Source of the DNA: Proteiniphilum sp. UBA5384
GTDB taxonomy: Bacteria > Bacteroidota > Bacteroidia > Bacteroidales > Dysgonomonadaceae
Length of the DNA stretch: 35,134 nucleotides
NCBI RefSeq assembly: GCF_002410825.1
Contig: NZ_DHOS01000047.1
Location: forward strand, 25,758-60,891
Reading direction: 5' to 3'
In this document: piece by piece, positions 15,828-23,657 of the stretch
Numbering within the stretch: position 1 is the first letter of the stretch
Layout: each line of letters opens with the position of its first letter
The notes under the pieces: model-generated
Told to the model about the DNA's origin: nothing
The model's input: the letters and a program-made list of their open reading frames with translations, nothing else
The model's database searches: none
Program-made: the position numbers and the translations under genes

Positions 15828-17036
15828 ATGTTCCAGATCAACGAAAACTACCTGCAACTGAATGAAAGTTATCTGTTCAGTACTATTGCCAGAAGGGTAG
15901 AGAATTTCAGCACTTCACATCCCGAAGCCGATATTATTCGTCTGGGGATCGGCGATGTGACGCTACCTCTACCTCCCTCTGTCCTTCGTGCCATGCATCA
16001 TGCAGTGGATGAAATGGGTGTAAAGGAGACTTTTCACGGCTATGGTCCGGAACAGGGATATGGTTTTCTGCGGGAGAAGATAGCAGGGATCGATTTCAGG
16101 CGGAGAGGGATTGATATCTCACCCGACGAAATTTTTGTGGGTGACGGCTCTAAGAGCGATACGGGAAATATCGGCGATATCCTGGGAGAGGACAATGTGG
16201 TGGCTATTACCGATCCGGTCTATCCGGTCTATCTCGACACCAATATTATGCGTCTGGGCAAATCCTCAAGGATCGTATTGCTTTCCTGCAGTGAAGAGAA
16301 TGGTTTTTTGCCCGAAATACCTTCACAGCCTATCGATATAATTTATCTCTGTTATCCCAACAACCCTACGGGGACGGTGATGACCAGGCAACAACTCAAA
16401 CAATGGGTGGATTATGCCTTGGAAAATGGGAGCCTTATCCTTTTCGATGCCGCCTATGAAGCTTTTATCAGGGATAATGATGTGCCCCGGAGTATCTACG
16501 AAATTGAAGGTGCGAAGGAGTGTGCCATCGAGTTCCGTTCTTTCTCCAAAAATGCAGGTTTCACTGGATTGCGATGTAGTTACACAGTGGTGCCGAAAGC
16601 ATTGAGAGCAAGGTCTGTCGATGGGGATGAGCTCCCGATCCATAGCTTGTGGAACCGTCGGCAATCCACCAAATTCAATGGCACGCCTTACATCGTACAA
16701 AAAGCAGCCGAAGCCGTGTATTCGTCCCAAGGGCGGCAGGAAGTGGGCGATATGGTCGCTTACTATATGCGTAATGCCGAGATGATCAGGGAGGGATTGA
16801 CCGAAAAGGGATGGATTTTCTTCGGCGGCGAGAATTCACCCTATATATGGCTGAAATGTCCCGATGGTATGGATTCCTGGACTTTCTTCGACCGCCTGCT
16901 CGAAGAATGCCATATTGTAGGCACCCCCGGCGTAGGATTCGGTTCCGAGGGCGAAGGCTATTTCCGGCTGACCGCCTTTAACAGCCATGAAAAGACTGCT
17001 GAAGCAGTAGAACGGATCAAAAAATGGGAATATTGA
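15828..17036 (+). CDS. dapL: LL-diaminopimelate aminotransferase
   Basis: This PLP fold-type I aminotransferase of 402 residues makes LL-diaminopimelate directly from tetrahydrodipicolinate and glutamate, bypassing the acyl-blocked Dap steps. The Schiff-base lysine is Lys241 in FRSFSKNAGFTGLR. The family-specific segments RLGIGDVTLPLP, FHGYGPEQGYGFLREKIA and GDGSKSDTGNIGDIL are present, as are CYPNNPTG and GVGFGSEGEGYFRLTAF. It follows dapF by 137 bp of repeat-rich spacer with no clear promoter, so co-transcription is likely. DapL is typical of Bacteroidetes, plants and some other bacteria. Confidence 0.96.
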   Translation: MFQINENYLQLNESYLFSTIARRVENFSTSHPEADIIRLGIGDVTLPLPPSVLRAMHHAVDEMGVKETFHGYGPEQGYGFLREKIAGIDFRRRGIDISPDEIFVGDGSKSDTGNIGDILGEDNVVAITDPVYPVYLDTNIMRLGKSSRIVLLSCSEENGFLPEIPSQPIDIIYLCYPNNPTGTVMTRQQLKQWVDYALENGSLILFDAAYEAFIRDNDVPRSIYEIEGAKECAIEFRSFSKNAGFTGLRCSYTVVPKALRARSVDGDELPIHSLWNRRQSTKFNGTPYIVQKAAEAVYSSQGRQEVGDMVAYYMRNAEMIREGLTEKGWIFFGGENSPYIWLKCPDGMDSWTFFDRLLEECHIVGTPGVGFGSEGEGYFRLTAFNSHEKTAEAVERIKKWEY

Positions 17037-17220
17037 AAACTTTGAATTCCATATAAGTAAACAGATATCCAGTGATGAAGCAAGATCCTTTTTTCCATTC
17101 CGGAGAATACTAAGGTGTGGCGCATAGAGAGGCTTAGTAGACCTATCCTGATTGGCGCAAAAATACTCATTAATGGTAAGTAAAAGGTAAAAATGGATGT
17201 GTGAATACCCAATTATTGCT

Positions 17221-17252
17221 ATTGTGAGGAACAACACCGGCTTGTACCTTTG
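17221..17252 (+). promoter_or_regulatory. Promoter of the siderophore uptake operon
   Basis: A -33 box ATTG (17221-17224, one mismatch to TTTG), 20 bases, and a full-match -7 box TACCTTTG (17245-17252). The predicted start near 17258 leaves a leader of about 92 bases. No canonical Fur box is seen over this promoter. Confidence 0.6.
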
Positions 17253-17338
17253 TACCTTGGTAAAATCAGCTTTTTATCGTTTTCCATGACAACCATGTTG
17301 TGGAACATGAGGTTATGTGATTTTGTATCGATGATATA

Positions 17339-17345
17339 AAGGAGG
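17339..17345 (+). promoter_or_regulatory. Strong Shine-Dalgarno sequence that defines a TTG start
   Basis: AAGGAGG lies 4 bases before the TTG at 17350 and matches the anti-Shine-Dalgarno tail almost fully. No ATG or GTG start is available in frame between the upstream stop (17332-17334) and the first membrane helix. Strong Shine-Dalgarno sequences are rare in Bacteroidetes. Confidence 0.75.
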
Positions 17346-17349
17346 TTAT

Positions 17350-18258
17350 TTGAGAACGCTTATTCTTACACTTGTTTTGCTTGTCTGTGCGGTGGTATCC
17401 CTGTTCGTGGGGGTGGCAGATATCTCTATGGCTCTGATTTCCATCAGCCGGATTCCCAGGACTGTTGCATTGATACTGGCGGGAGTGGGGATGAGCATAT
17501 CGGGGGTGATCATGCAGCAGATGACGCAGAATAAGTTCGTGGCCCCCACTACTGCCGGTACGCTTGAGGCGGCCAAGATGGGGTTGCTTATCTTCCTGAT
17601 TTTTATTCCTACCGCAGGAGCTGCCCTGAAGATGCTGTTCGCTTTCCTGTTTACATTTATTGCCAGTTTGATTTTCCTGGCTATTGTCCGGAAGATACGT
17701 TACCGGAATGTGGTGTTTGTGCCGTTGGTGGGATTGATGTTCGGCGGGATCATCGGGTCGATATCTACCTTCTTCGCTGTCAGGATGAATATCGTACAGG
17801 ATACCAATGCATGGATGATGGGTGATTTTTCGGGTATCCTGCAGGGACGATACGAGTTGATCTATCTTAGCTTGCCTGCCATCATCATCACTTACCTCTA
17901 TGCCAATAAGTTTACCGTAGTGGGGATGGGGGAGGATTTCTCCAGGAACCTGGGATTGAATTACAGGGCAATCATGAATATCGGCCTTTTCTGTGTGTCG
18001 CTCACCGTAAGTGCCGTGGTGATCACTGCCGGAGCTATCCCCTTTTTGGGGTTGATCGTGCCGAATGTGGTGAGCCTCCTCTTTGGGGATAACCTGAAGA
18101 AGACATTGCCGTTGGTGGCCTTGTCGGGTGCTATCTTCCTGTTGTTGTGCGATATTGTCGGACGGATCGTGATCTATCCCTATGAAGTGCCTATCGGCGT
18201 GACGGTAAGTATTATCGGGGCAATTATTTTTCTCATATTGATCATAAGGAAGAGATGA
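17350..18258 (+). CDS. Iron-siderophore ABC transporter permease (FecCD family, first subunit)
   Basis: This is a 302-residue inner-membrane permease of the BtuC/FecCD family, closest in pattern to CeuB/YclN-type petrobactin or catecholate systems. Eight or more hydrophobic helices are visible, starting at residue 3 (LILTLVLLVCAVVSLFVGV). Conserved family segments are RIPRTVALILAGVGMSISGVIMQQMTQNKFVAPTT, GRYELIY and GAIPFLGLIVPNVVSLLFGDN. It starts at TTG behind AAGGAGG. An in-frame stop lies 18 bases upstream, and the first helix needs this start. It is slightly shorter than most FecCD proteins. It overlaps the second permease by 4 bases (ATGA at 18255-18258), and the two probably form a heterodimer. 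Confidence 0.92.
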   Translation: MRTLILTLVLLVCAVVSLFVGVADISMALISISRIPRTVALILAGVGMSISGVIMQQMTQNKFVAPTTAGTLEAAKMGLLIFLIFIPTAGAALKMLFAFLFTFIASLIFLAIVRKIRYRNVVFVPLVGLMFGGIIGSISTFFAVRMNIVQDTNAWMMGDFSGILQGRYELIYLSLPAIIITYLYANKFTVVGMGEDFSRNLGLNYRAIMNIGLFCVSLTVSAVVITAGAIPFLGLIVPNVVSLLFGDNLKKTLPLVALSGAIFLLLCDIVGRIVIYPYEVPIGVTVSIIGAIIFLILIIRKR

Positions 18259-19205
18259 AGGGGATAAAAAAGAATTTTCTGATCACGGTCCTGTTGCTGT
18301 TAGCAGCGGTTACCCTCTATCTGTTCTATAATATGGGAAGCAATTGGGAGTTCGCACTACGCCTACGAGGTGTAAAAGTGGCGGCCATCATTGTTGTTTC
18401 CTGCTGTGTGGCATACTCATCCGTTGCTTTCCAGACTCTTACCAACAACCGGATACTCACTCCCTCCATCATGGGGTTTGAGTCGGTCTACCTGCTAATC
18501 CAAACCTTGATCGTCTTCATGTATGGCGATCTGACTTTTCAGGTACTCTCCGGCTGGGGCAATTTTCTGTTGTCGGTGCTGGGGATGATAGGTTTTGCCT
18601 TCCTGCTTTATATATTGATATACAAGAAAGGGAAGGATAACCTCTACCTGTTGCTATTGGTGGGGATTATACTGGGAACTTTGTTCAACAGCCTTAGTTC
18701 GTTTATGCAGTTGCTGATTGACCCAAGTGATTATTTTATTGTCCAGGGGAAGATGTTCGCTACTTTCAACAAGATCAATCGTGATCTGCTATGGCCATCC
18801 GCGGGAGTGTTGGTGATTCTACTGGTTGTTGGCTTCCGTACTACCAAATATCTGGATGTGTTGGCATTGGGGAGGGATCAGGCGATTAACCTGGGGTTGA
18901 ATTACAACCGTGCTGTACAGCTGTTCCTGGTAATTATCGCGATACTGGTTTCGGTCTCCACTGCTCTGGTCGGACCGATTACTTTTCTGGGCTTGCTGGT
19001 GACCAATCTCACCTATGAGTTATTCAAAACGCACCGGCATGATGTGATTATTGCCGCCTGTTGCCTGGTTACTGCCGTCACCCTGTTGAGTGGGCAGTTT
19101 GTAATGGAGCGGCTCTTTCATCTCTCTATCCCGGTAAGTGCTATTATCAATCTTGTGGGGGGATTGTATTTTATGTTTTTATTGTTGCGAGTGAGGAAAC
19201 TATGA
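18255..19205 (+). CDS. Iron-siderophore ABC transporter permease (FecCD family, second subunit)
   Basis: This is a 316-residue FecCD permease, CeuC/YclO-like. Hydrophobic helices run from residue 7 (FLITVLLLLAAVTLYLFY) to the C-terminal IINLVGGLYFMFLLLRV. Family motifs are RLRGVKVAAIIVVSCCVAYSSVAFQTLTNNRILTPSIMGF, corresponding to the RxPR...G..Q...NPLA pattern of FecC, and VGPITFLGLLVTNLTYEL. It is coupled at both ends by 4-base ATGA overlaps, to the first permease at 18255-18258 and to the ATPase at 19202-19205. This places all three membrane components on one tightly coupled message. Confidence 0.92.
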   Translation: MKGIKKNFLITVLLLLAAVTLYLFYNMGSNWEFALRLRGVKVAAIIVVSCCVAYSSVAFQTLTNNRILTPSIMGFESVYLLIQTLIVFMYGDLTFQVLSGWGNFLLSVLGMIGFAFLLYILIYKKGKDNLYLLLLVGIILGTLFNSLSSFMQLLIDPSDYFIVQGKMFATFNKINRDLLWPSAGVLVILLVVGFRTTKYLDVLALGRDQAINLGLNYNRAVQLFLVIIAILVSVSTALVGPITFLGLLVTNLTYELFKTHRHDVIIAACCLVTAVTLLSGQFVMERLFHLSIPVSAIINLVGGLYFMFLLLRVRKL

Positions 19206-19960
19206 TTGAAGTAAAAGATATATCGAAACATTACGGCCGGAAAGTTGTACTGGATGGTGTCGACCTGCAATTTCCCATTGGAAAGATCACCTCGCTGATC
19301 GGGAGTAACGGCGCCGGGAAAAGTACCCTGCTCTCCATTGTCAGCCGGTTACTGGCACAAGACGGCGGAGTGGTGATGGTGGATGGAAAAAATGTAACGG
19401 ACTATAAGAATAAGGTATTGGCACAGCGGCTTTCCATTCTCAAACAGTCCAATCATGTACGGTTGAAACTGACGGTGCGGGAATTGGTGTCGTTTGGCCG
19501 GTTTCCTTATTCGCAGGACAAACTGACTGACGAGGACAATGAAAAAGTGGACAGGGCAATCCATTTTTTGGATTTGGAAGATATCAAAGATGCCTATATC
19601 GACGAATTGAGCGGGGGGCAGAAACAGAGGGCCTATATGGCGATGGTGGTAGCGCAGGATACGGACTATGTGTTACTCGACGAACCGCTGAATAACCTCG
19701 ATATGAAGCATTCGGTGCAGACCATGAAGACTTTGCGGCGACTGGCGGATGAATGGAAGAAAACCATCATCATCGTGTTGCACGATATCAATTTTGCATC
19801 CCATTATTCCGATTATATTGTCGCCCTGAAAGATGGAAAAGTAAAATATTGCGACACAACCGACAACATTATCAACGAGAAAGTGTTAGAGGATGTGTTC
19901 GACATAAAGATCTCCGTTACGGAGTTTAATAGTAAGAAAGTGTGTAATTATTTCATGTAA
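19202..19960 (+). CDS. Iron-siderophore ABC transporter ATP-binding protein
   Basis: This 252-residue ATPase is of the FepC/FhuC/CeuD class. Walker A is GSNGAGKS at residues 34-41; the signature is LSGGQKQRAYMA, Walker B YVLLDEPLNNLD, and the H-loop VLHDINFA. The ATG at 19202 overlaps the permease stop by 4 bases and gives a start (MIEVKDISKHYGRK) aligned with the family. A longer frame opening at 19061 lies inside the permease gene and is not used. It powers siderophore import together with the two permeases. The binding-protein gene follows after a 121-bp repeat-containing spacer. Confidence 0.95.
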   Translation: MIEVKDISKHYGRKVVLDGVDLQFPIGKITSLIGSNGAGKSTLLSIVSRLLAQDGGVVMVDGKNVTDYKNKVLAQRLSILKQSNHVRLKLTVRELVSFGRFPYSQDKLTDEDNEKVDRAIHFLDLEDIKDAYIDELSGGQKQRAYMAMVVAQDTDYVLLDEPLNNLDMKHSVQTMKTLRRLADEWKKTIIIVLHDINFASHYSDYIVALKDGKVKYCDTTDNIINEKVLEDVFDIKISVTEFNSKKVCNYFM

Positions 19961-20081
19961 GAGTAAAGAGTAAAGACTTTTAGAGCCAAGAGCCAAGAAC
20001 CAAGATTCGAGACTGGGAGTAGTAACTAGGAGGAGATAATTGGCACATTGGCATATTAGTAAATTATTAAATTAAATTTTT
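19961..20081. repeat. Heptamer and octamer repeats in the leader of the siderophore-binding protein gene
   Basis: GAGTAAA occurs twice in tandem (19961-19974). The heptamers AGAGCCA, AGAGCCA and AGAACCA plus AG occupy 19982-20004, the same words as at 23658-23680. Octamers fill 20034-20081 right up to the ATG: AGATAATT, GGCACATT, GGCATATT, AGTAAATT, then two AT-rich units. The octamer block aligns with the one before dapL (CACATTrG, CAyATyAG, TAAATTAT). Confidence 0.65.
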
Positions 20082-21014
20082 ATGAAAACAAAAATATTCC
20101 TTTTCGTGTTGGGCGCCATTATCGCCCTGTCCGGTTGTACCGGTGGTAATCAAAAACAGAAAGAGGCAACAGGTGAGACTGTTACGGTAACACACTCTTT
20201 GGGTACGGTAGAAGTGCCCATAAACCCGCAGCGAGTGGTAGCGCTTGATTTTTCTGCTTTGGAAAATCTCGATTATCTGGGTATTAAGCCTGTCGGCATT
20301 CCTAAATCGGGAGTACCGAGTCACCTGAGTAAATATAAAGATGATCCTTCCATAGCGGATGTAGGTACTGTGGTGGAGGTCAATCTTGAAAAGATCAATG
20401 AACTGCAGCCCGACCTGATCATTATCGGGGGAAGACTGGCCGATTCTTATAACGACCTTTCAGCCATTGCTCCTGTAATATATCCTACCGTGATGGGCAC
20501 GACCGATTTCCTTGGTGCTTTTAAATCCAATCTGGATGATCTTGGACGGATTTTCGATAAGCAGGATGAAGTAGACCGGGCGTATGCAGGGATCGTAAAG
20601 AAAGTAGAAGAAGTGAAAGCAAAGATAGATACTTCGGACGATAGGGCGCTTATCCTGCTGCACAACAGGGGACGGTTCAGCGCTTATGGGAGCGGTTCAC
20701 GTTTTGGCATTATCCATGATGTGCTGGGTTTCAAGGAAGCCGAAAAAGGGTTAGGTACACAGATTCATGGAACTCCCGTATCGAGTGAATTTGTACAGAA
20801 AGCCAATCCGGATGTTATTTTTATTGTCGACCGGAGTATGATTGTAGGAAATGGTGTCATGGACAAGGATGAGGTGGAAAATAAGTTGGTGAAACAAACC
20901 AACGCCGCTCAAAACGGGAAAATCTTCTACCTGAACCCCGAAGTGTGGTATCTTGCCGGTGGTGGAATTGCATCTGTGAACATGATGATAGACGAAATAT
21001 CGCAGGCACTCTAA
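20082..21014 (+). CDS. Iron-siderophore ABC transporter substrate-binding lipoprotein (CeuE/YclQ-like)
   Basis: This 310-residue periplasmic binding protein is of the class III, two-lobed helical-backbone type. The signal peptide ends in lipobox LSGC with Cys19 as lipid anchor. The pattern GTVEVPINPQRVVALDFSALENLDYLGI, then SGSRFGIIHDVLGF and NPEVWYLAGGG near the C-terminus, resembles CeuE/YclQ. Those proteins bind petrobactin or linear catecholates, and the conserved arginine and tyrosine positions contact the ferric siderophore. The ligand here is inferred. It lies 121 bp after the ATPase with no clear promoter between, so it probably shares the operon transcript, with its own repeat-rich translation leader. 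Confidence 0.92.
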   Translation: MKTKIFLFVLGAIIALSGCTGGNQKQKEATGETVTVTHSLGTVEVPINPQRVVALDFSALENLDYLGIKPVGIPKSGVPSHLSKYKDDPSIADVGTVVEVNLEKINELQPDLIIIGGRLADSYNDLSAIAPVIYPTVMGTTDFLGAFKSNLDDLGRIFDKQDEVDRAYAGIVKKVEEVKAKIDTSDDRALILLHNRGRFSAYGSGSRFGIIHDVLGFKEAEKGLGTQIHGTPVSSEFVQKANPDVIFIVDRSMIVGNGVMDKDEVENKLVKQTNAAQNGKIFYLNPEVWYLAGGGIASVNMMIDEISQAL

Positions 21015-21024
21015 AAAATAAAAT

Positions 21025-21441
21025 ATGTGGTGGGTATATGCTCTCCTATCCGCTTTATTCGCTGCGCTTACGGCCATCTTTGCCAAGGTAGGCGTAGCGA
21101 ATGTCAATTCCAATCTCGCAACGGGTATCCGTACCATTGTCATCCTGATCATGATCTGGCTGATTATTTTCAGTCGGGGTGAAACCAAAGGATTGTATAC
21201 CCTTTCGCGGCACAACGTTATTTTTCTGGTTATTTCAGGAGTGGCTACCGGCCTTTCCTGGATTTTTTATTTCAAGGCACTACAACTCGGAGATGTCACC
21301 CAGGTTGCCATGCTGGATAAACTCAGCATCGTCCTGACTATCCTGTTGGCTGCTATCTTTCTGGGTGAAACCATCACTTTGCGTACGACTATCGCCGCGG
21401 TACTGATCGTAGCCGGAACATTGCTGCTGGTCGTGAAATAA
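21025..21441 (+). CDS. Single-domain EamA-family membrane transporter
   Basis: This 138-residue hydrophobic protein has about five membrane helices (MWWVYALLSALFAALTAIFAKV at the start, ILLAAIFLGETITL and IAAVLIVAGTLLLVV at the end). The EamA motif is clear (FYFKALQLGDVTQVAMLDKLSIVLTILLAAIFLGE). Most EamA transporters carry two such domains in about 300 residues; single-domain members of this length are a recognised subset and probably act as dimers, so this is not a truncation. It starts 10 bp after the siderophore-binding protein stop and is almost certainly co-transcribed. Its role with iron uptake is unknown; the substrate cannot be inferred from sequence. Confidence 0.9.
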   Translation: MWWVYALLSALFAALTAIFAKVGVANVNSNLATGIRTIVILIMIWLIIFSRGETKGLYTLSRHNVIFLVISGVATGLSWIFYFKALQLGDVTQVAMLDKLSIVLTILLAAIFLGETITLRTTIAAVLIVAGTLLLVVK

Positions 21442-21451
21442 GATATAAGGC

Positions 21452-21464
21452 GATAATCATTATC
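21452..21464. promoter_or_regulatory. Fur-box-like palindrome over the fucosidase promoter
   Basis: GATAATCATTATC is a perfect 6-1-6 palindrome made of the exact hexamers of the Fur consensus (GATAAT and ATTATC). Its right end overlaps the -7 box at 21461-21468, an ideal place for repression. The outer third hexamer of the 19-bp consensus is not matched. It lies between an iron-uptake operon and a glycoside hydrolase gene. Confidence 0.5.
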
Positions 21465-21468
21465 TTTG
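21461..21468 (+). promoter_or_regulatory. -7 promoter element of the alpha-L-fucosidase gene
   Basis: TATCTTTG is a full TAnnTTTG match, followed by the frequently seen C. The predicted start near 21474 leaves a leader of about 50 bases. No clear TTTG -33 box is found, suggesting a need for activation or weak basal activity. Confidence 0.55.
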
Positions 21469-21524
21469 CATCAGACTGATTTGACACTTGATGCCAACAG
21501 CATTATTTTAAAACTGATTATCGT

Positions 21525-23615
21525 ATGAAACTGAAAATAACCCTGATCCTTTGCTGCTGTGCTGTTTTACTTTCTGCACAGGAGAAGCCTTCGCAGCAAT
21601 GGCTCGACCGTAAGTTCTCCATGTTTATCCATTTCGGGCTATACTCCGTATATGGGGGTGTATATGAAGGTGTACCCGTCAGGAGGGGTTACAGTGAACA
21701 GATCCAGTCGTTCGCGGGTATCTTCAGCGACTGGTATGGTAATACGGCCAATGAGTTTAATCCCGTCAAATGGAATCCTGACAGTATTGTCTCACTGGCA
21801 AAGCAGGCAGGAATGGGATCGATCGTCCTCACTTCCAAGCATCACGACGGATTTTGTATGTATCATTCCGCTTATACCGATTATAATATTGTGGATGCTA
21901 CCCCTTATGGCAGGGACCTGATGAAAGAACTGGCTGAAGCATGTGAACGGGGTGGGATTGCCTTCGGAGTTTATTTCTCACTGATCGACTGGCACTTTCC
22001 GCAGGCTTATCCCATTTCGAGCCATAATGCCGATCCGCTTACGCCGGAACATTATGCGTTTAACCTGAAGCAGGTGGAGGAAATTATGACCCATTATGGC
22101 CCTCTCTCCGAGATTTGGTTCGATATGGGTTCGCTGACGCCCGAGCAGAGTAAAGGGTTGTATGAACTGGTTAACCGGTTGCAGCCGCAATGTATGATCA
22201 GTGGCCGCTTGGGGAACGACTATGTGGACTTCTCGGTGATGGCTGATAACGAATATCCCGATTACCAGATCGGTGTGCCTTGGCAGACGGCGGCTTCCAT
22301 GTTCGATGAGACCTGGGGGTACCGCTCCTGGCAAGAAAGAGGTGAAGTACAACCGAAAGTAAGGGAAAAGATTGAGAGTCTTATAAAAGTGATCGGCAGG
22401 GGAGGGAATTTCCTGCTCAATATCGGGCCAAAGGGAGATGGTTCCGTGGTTGAGTTTGAGCAGCAGGTATTACTCCATATCGGCGATTGGGTAAAAGCCA
22501 ATAGTGAAGCTATTTATGGAGCCCGTGCCAATCCGTTTCATCAAACATTTGCCTGGGGTGACATCACTACGAAAGAAGATCGTCTGTTTGCCTTTGTCGA
22601 AAACATACCGGAGTCGGGCAAGATCGAATTATCCGGCTTCAATGGCAAGGTGAAGGGAGTGACACAACTGTCATCTGGAGATCAACTGCCTTACACCCAG
22701 AGCAAAGGAGTGCTGGTAATCGACCTCTCCACTGTATCCTCCGGAGAGGACATTCCCGTGTTGAAAATTATGTTTGAGGACGGGTATACCATTATTCCTC
22801 CGTCGATTGTGGCGAACGGGATCTTAACTTCCCGGAATGCTACTTCCCTCTTTGGTCATTCAAGCCTTAACTATTATGCCGGCTACAAGAGTGTGATCGG
22901 TTATGACTGGATACTCTACTCTCGGAAATCATCCGTCTCTCCGCAAATTACTTTCACAGAAAATGAAAGAGGGAGGGAGGTTGAACTGGAAATCGATGGG
23001 AAGAAACAAACCTGTACCTTAGAGGCCGATGCATCCGAAAACGTGAAATTGCCTAAGGACAGGGTGAAATGGGGCAACCTCTACAGGAAACCGGGTAGAG
23101 GAGTATTCGGGAATGTAGAGGAAGAGGGTATACAGGTGGTAGATGTGCATGCCGCCGGTTCCCGCTGGATGGCTGTGGACAATTTCCGTTATGGGGAAAG
23201 CCACACCGAGCCTGTTATTCCGCGCGCAAGCGTTGTTTTCCTGCAAGAAATAGAATCGACACATGCACAAACCGTGGCGGTAAAGATTGAGAGTGGCAAT
23301 GCGGTCTATATCTTGCTCAATGGCGAATATATTACGGCCCATTTCTCTCCCGACAGGATAAAACAGCAGGAGGAGACCGTGTTGCTACCGCTTAAAAAAG
23401 GAAGGAATCAGCTTGTCATTAAATATTATAACGGATTTGAAAAGCAGTTTTCTTATGGAATCACGCCATTGGATGAATGGACGGTCTATACCCGGAAACT
23501 TTCTCCAGTCAACCTTGAGAGAATCAACGACCACCGGATTTCTATCCGTTCAGCCGATTCGTCCTCGAATGTGTCACCGCTGCGATTGAACAATATCAGT
23601 ATGATATGCCGTTAA
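21525..23615 (+). CDS. Alpha-L-fucosidase, glycoside hydrolase family 29
   Basis: This 696-residue secreted enzyme would remove terminal alpha-L-fucose from glycans with retention of configuration. The signal peptide is residues 1-18 (LILCCCAVLLSA, then QEK). The GH29 catalytic barrel begins at WLDRKFSMFIHFGLYSVYGG, and the substrate-binding HHDGF motif is in LTSKHHDGFCMYHS. The catalytic nucleophile is Asp200 in EIWFDMG. NFLLNIGPKGDG closes the barrel region near residue 300. A further ~350 residues form beta-rich C-terminal modules that I do not identify with certainty. The family normally has one C-terminal beta-sandwich, so this protein is longer than usual. It is transcribed alone from the promoter at 21461 and is not adjacent to a SusCD pair. 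Confidence 0.92.
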   Translation: MKLKITLILCCCAVLLSAQEKPSQQWLDRKFSMFIHFGLYSVYGGVYEGVPVRRGYSEQIQSFAGIFSDWYGNTANEFNPVKWNPDSIVSLAKQAGMGSIVLTSKHHDGFCMYHSAYTDYNIVDATPYGRDLMKELAEACERGGIAFGVYFSLIDWHFPQAYPISSHNADPLTPEHYAFNLKQVEEIMTHYGPLSEIWFDMGSLTPEQSKGLYELVNRLQPQCMISGRLGNDYVDFSVMADNEYPDYQIGVPWQTAASMFDETWGYRSWQERGEVQPKVREKIESLIKVIGRGGNFLLNIGPKGDGSVVEFEQQVLLHIGDWVKANSEAIYGARANPFHQTFAWGDITTKEDRLFAFVENIPESGKIELSGFNGKVKGVTQLSSGDQLPYTQSKGVLVIDLSTVSSGEDIPVLKIMFEDGYTIIPPSIVANGILTSRNATSLFGHSSLNYYAGYKSVIGYDWILYSRKSSVSPQITFTENERGREVELEIDGKKQTCTLEADASENVKLPKDRVKWGNLYRKPGRGVFGNVEEEGIQVVDVHAAGSRWMAVDNFRYGESHTEPVIPRASVVFLQEIESTHAQTVAVKIESGNAVYILLNGEYITAHFSPDRIKQQEETVLLPLKKGRNQLVIKYYNGFEKQFSYGITPLDEWTVYTRKLSPVNLERINDHRISIRSADSSSNVSPLRLNNISMICR

Positions 23616-23647
23616 TTTTATAATTCGCATCTCATTGATTATCTTTG
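23616..23647 (+). promoter_or_regulatory. Promoter of the ArsC-family gene
   Basis: TTTT (23616-23619, one mismatch to TTTG), 20 bases, and a full-match -7 box TATCTTTG (23640-23647). The predicted start near 23653 places all the tandem repeats at 23658-23810 inside a 5' leader of about 165 bases. Confidence 0.5.
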
Positions 23648-23657
23648 TATCTTGTTT

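Larger units (their letters stand above)
17037..17349. other. Intergenic region between dapL and the siderophore operon
   Basis: These 313 bases hold no credible gene. The first ~180 bases show nothing recognisable beyond AT-rich sequence and no strong terminator. The right part holds the siderophore-operon promoter (17221-17252) and its leader. A hairpin formed by CATGTT (17294-17299) and AACATG (17304-17309) can extend by AAC/GTT after a 2-base bulge. A Shine-Dalgarno sequence follows at 17339-17345. No tRNA shape is seen. Confidence 0.7.

Noticed and set aside
16836..17237. Minus-strand open frame after dapL
   Set aside because: Half of it is the reverse of dapL; the rest is AT-rich spacer with no domain resemblance or promoter.
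21025..21441. EamA gene as a truncated pseudogene
   Set aside because: Single-domain EamA proteins of about 140 residues with a complete motif are a known form, and both ends look intact.
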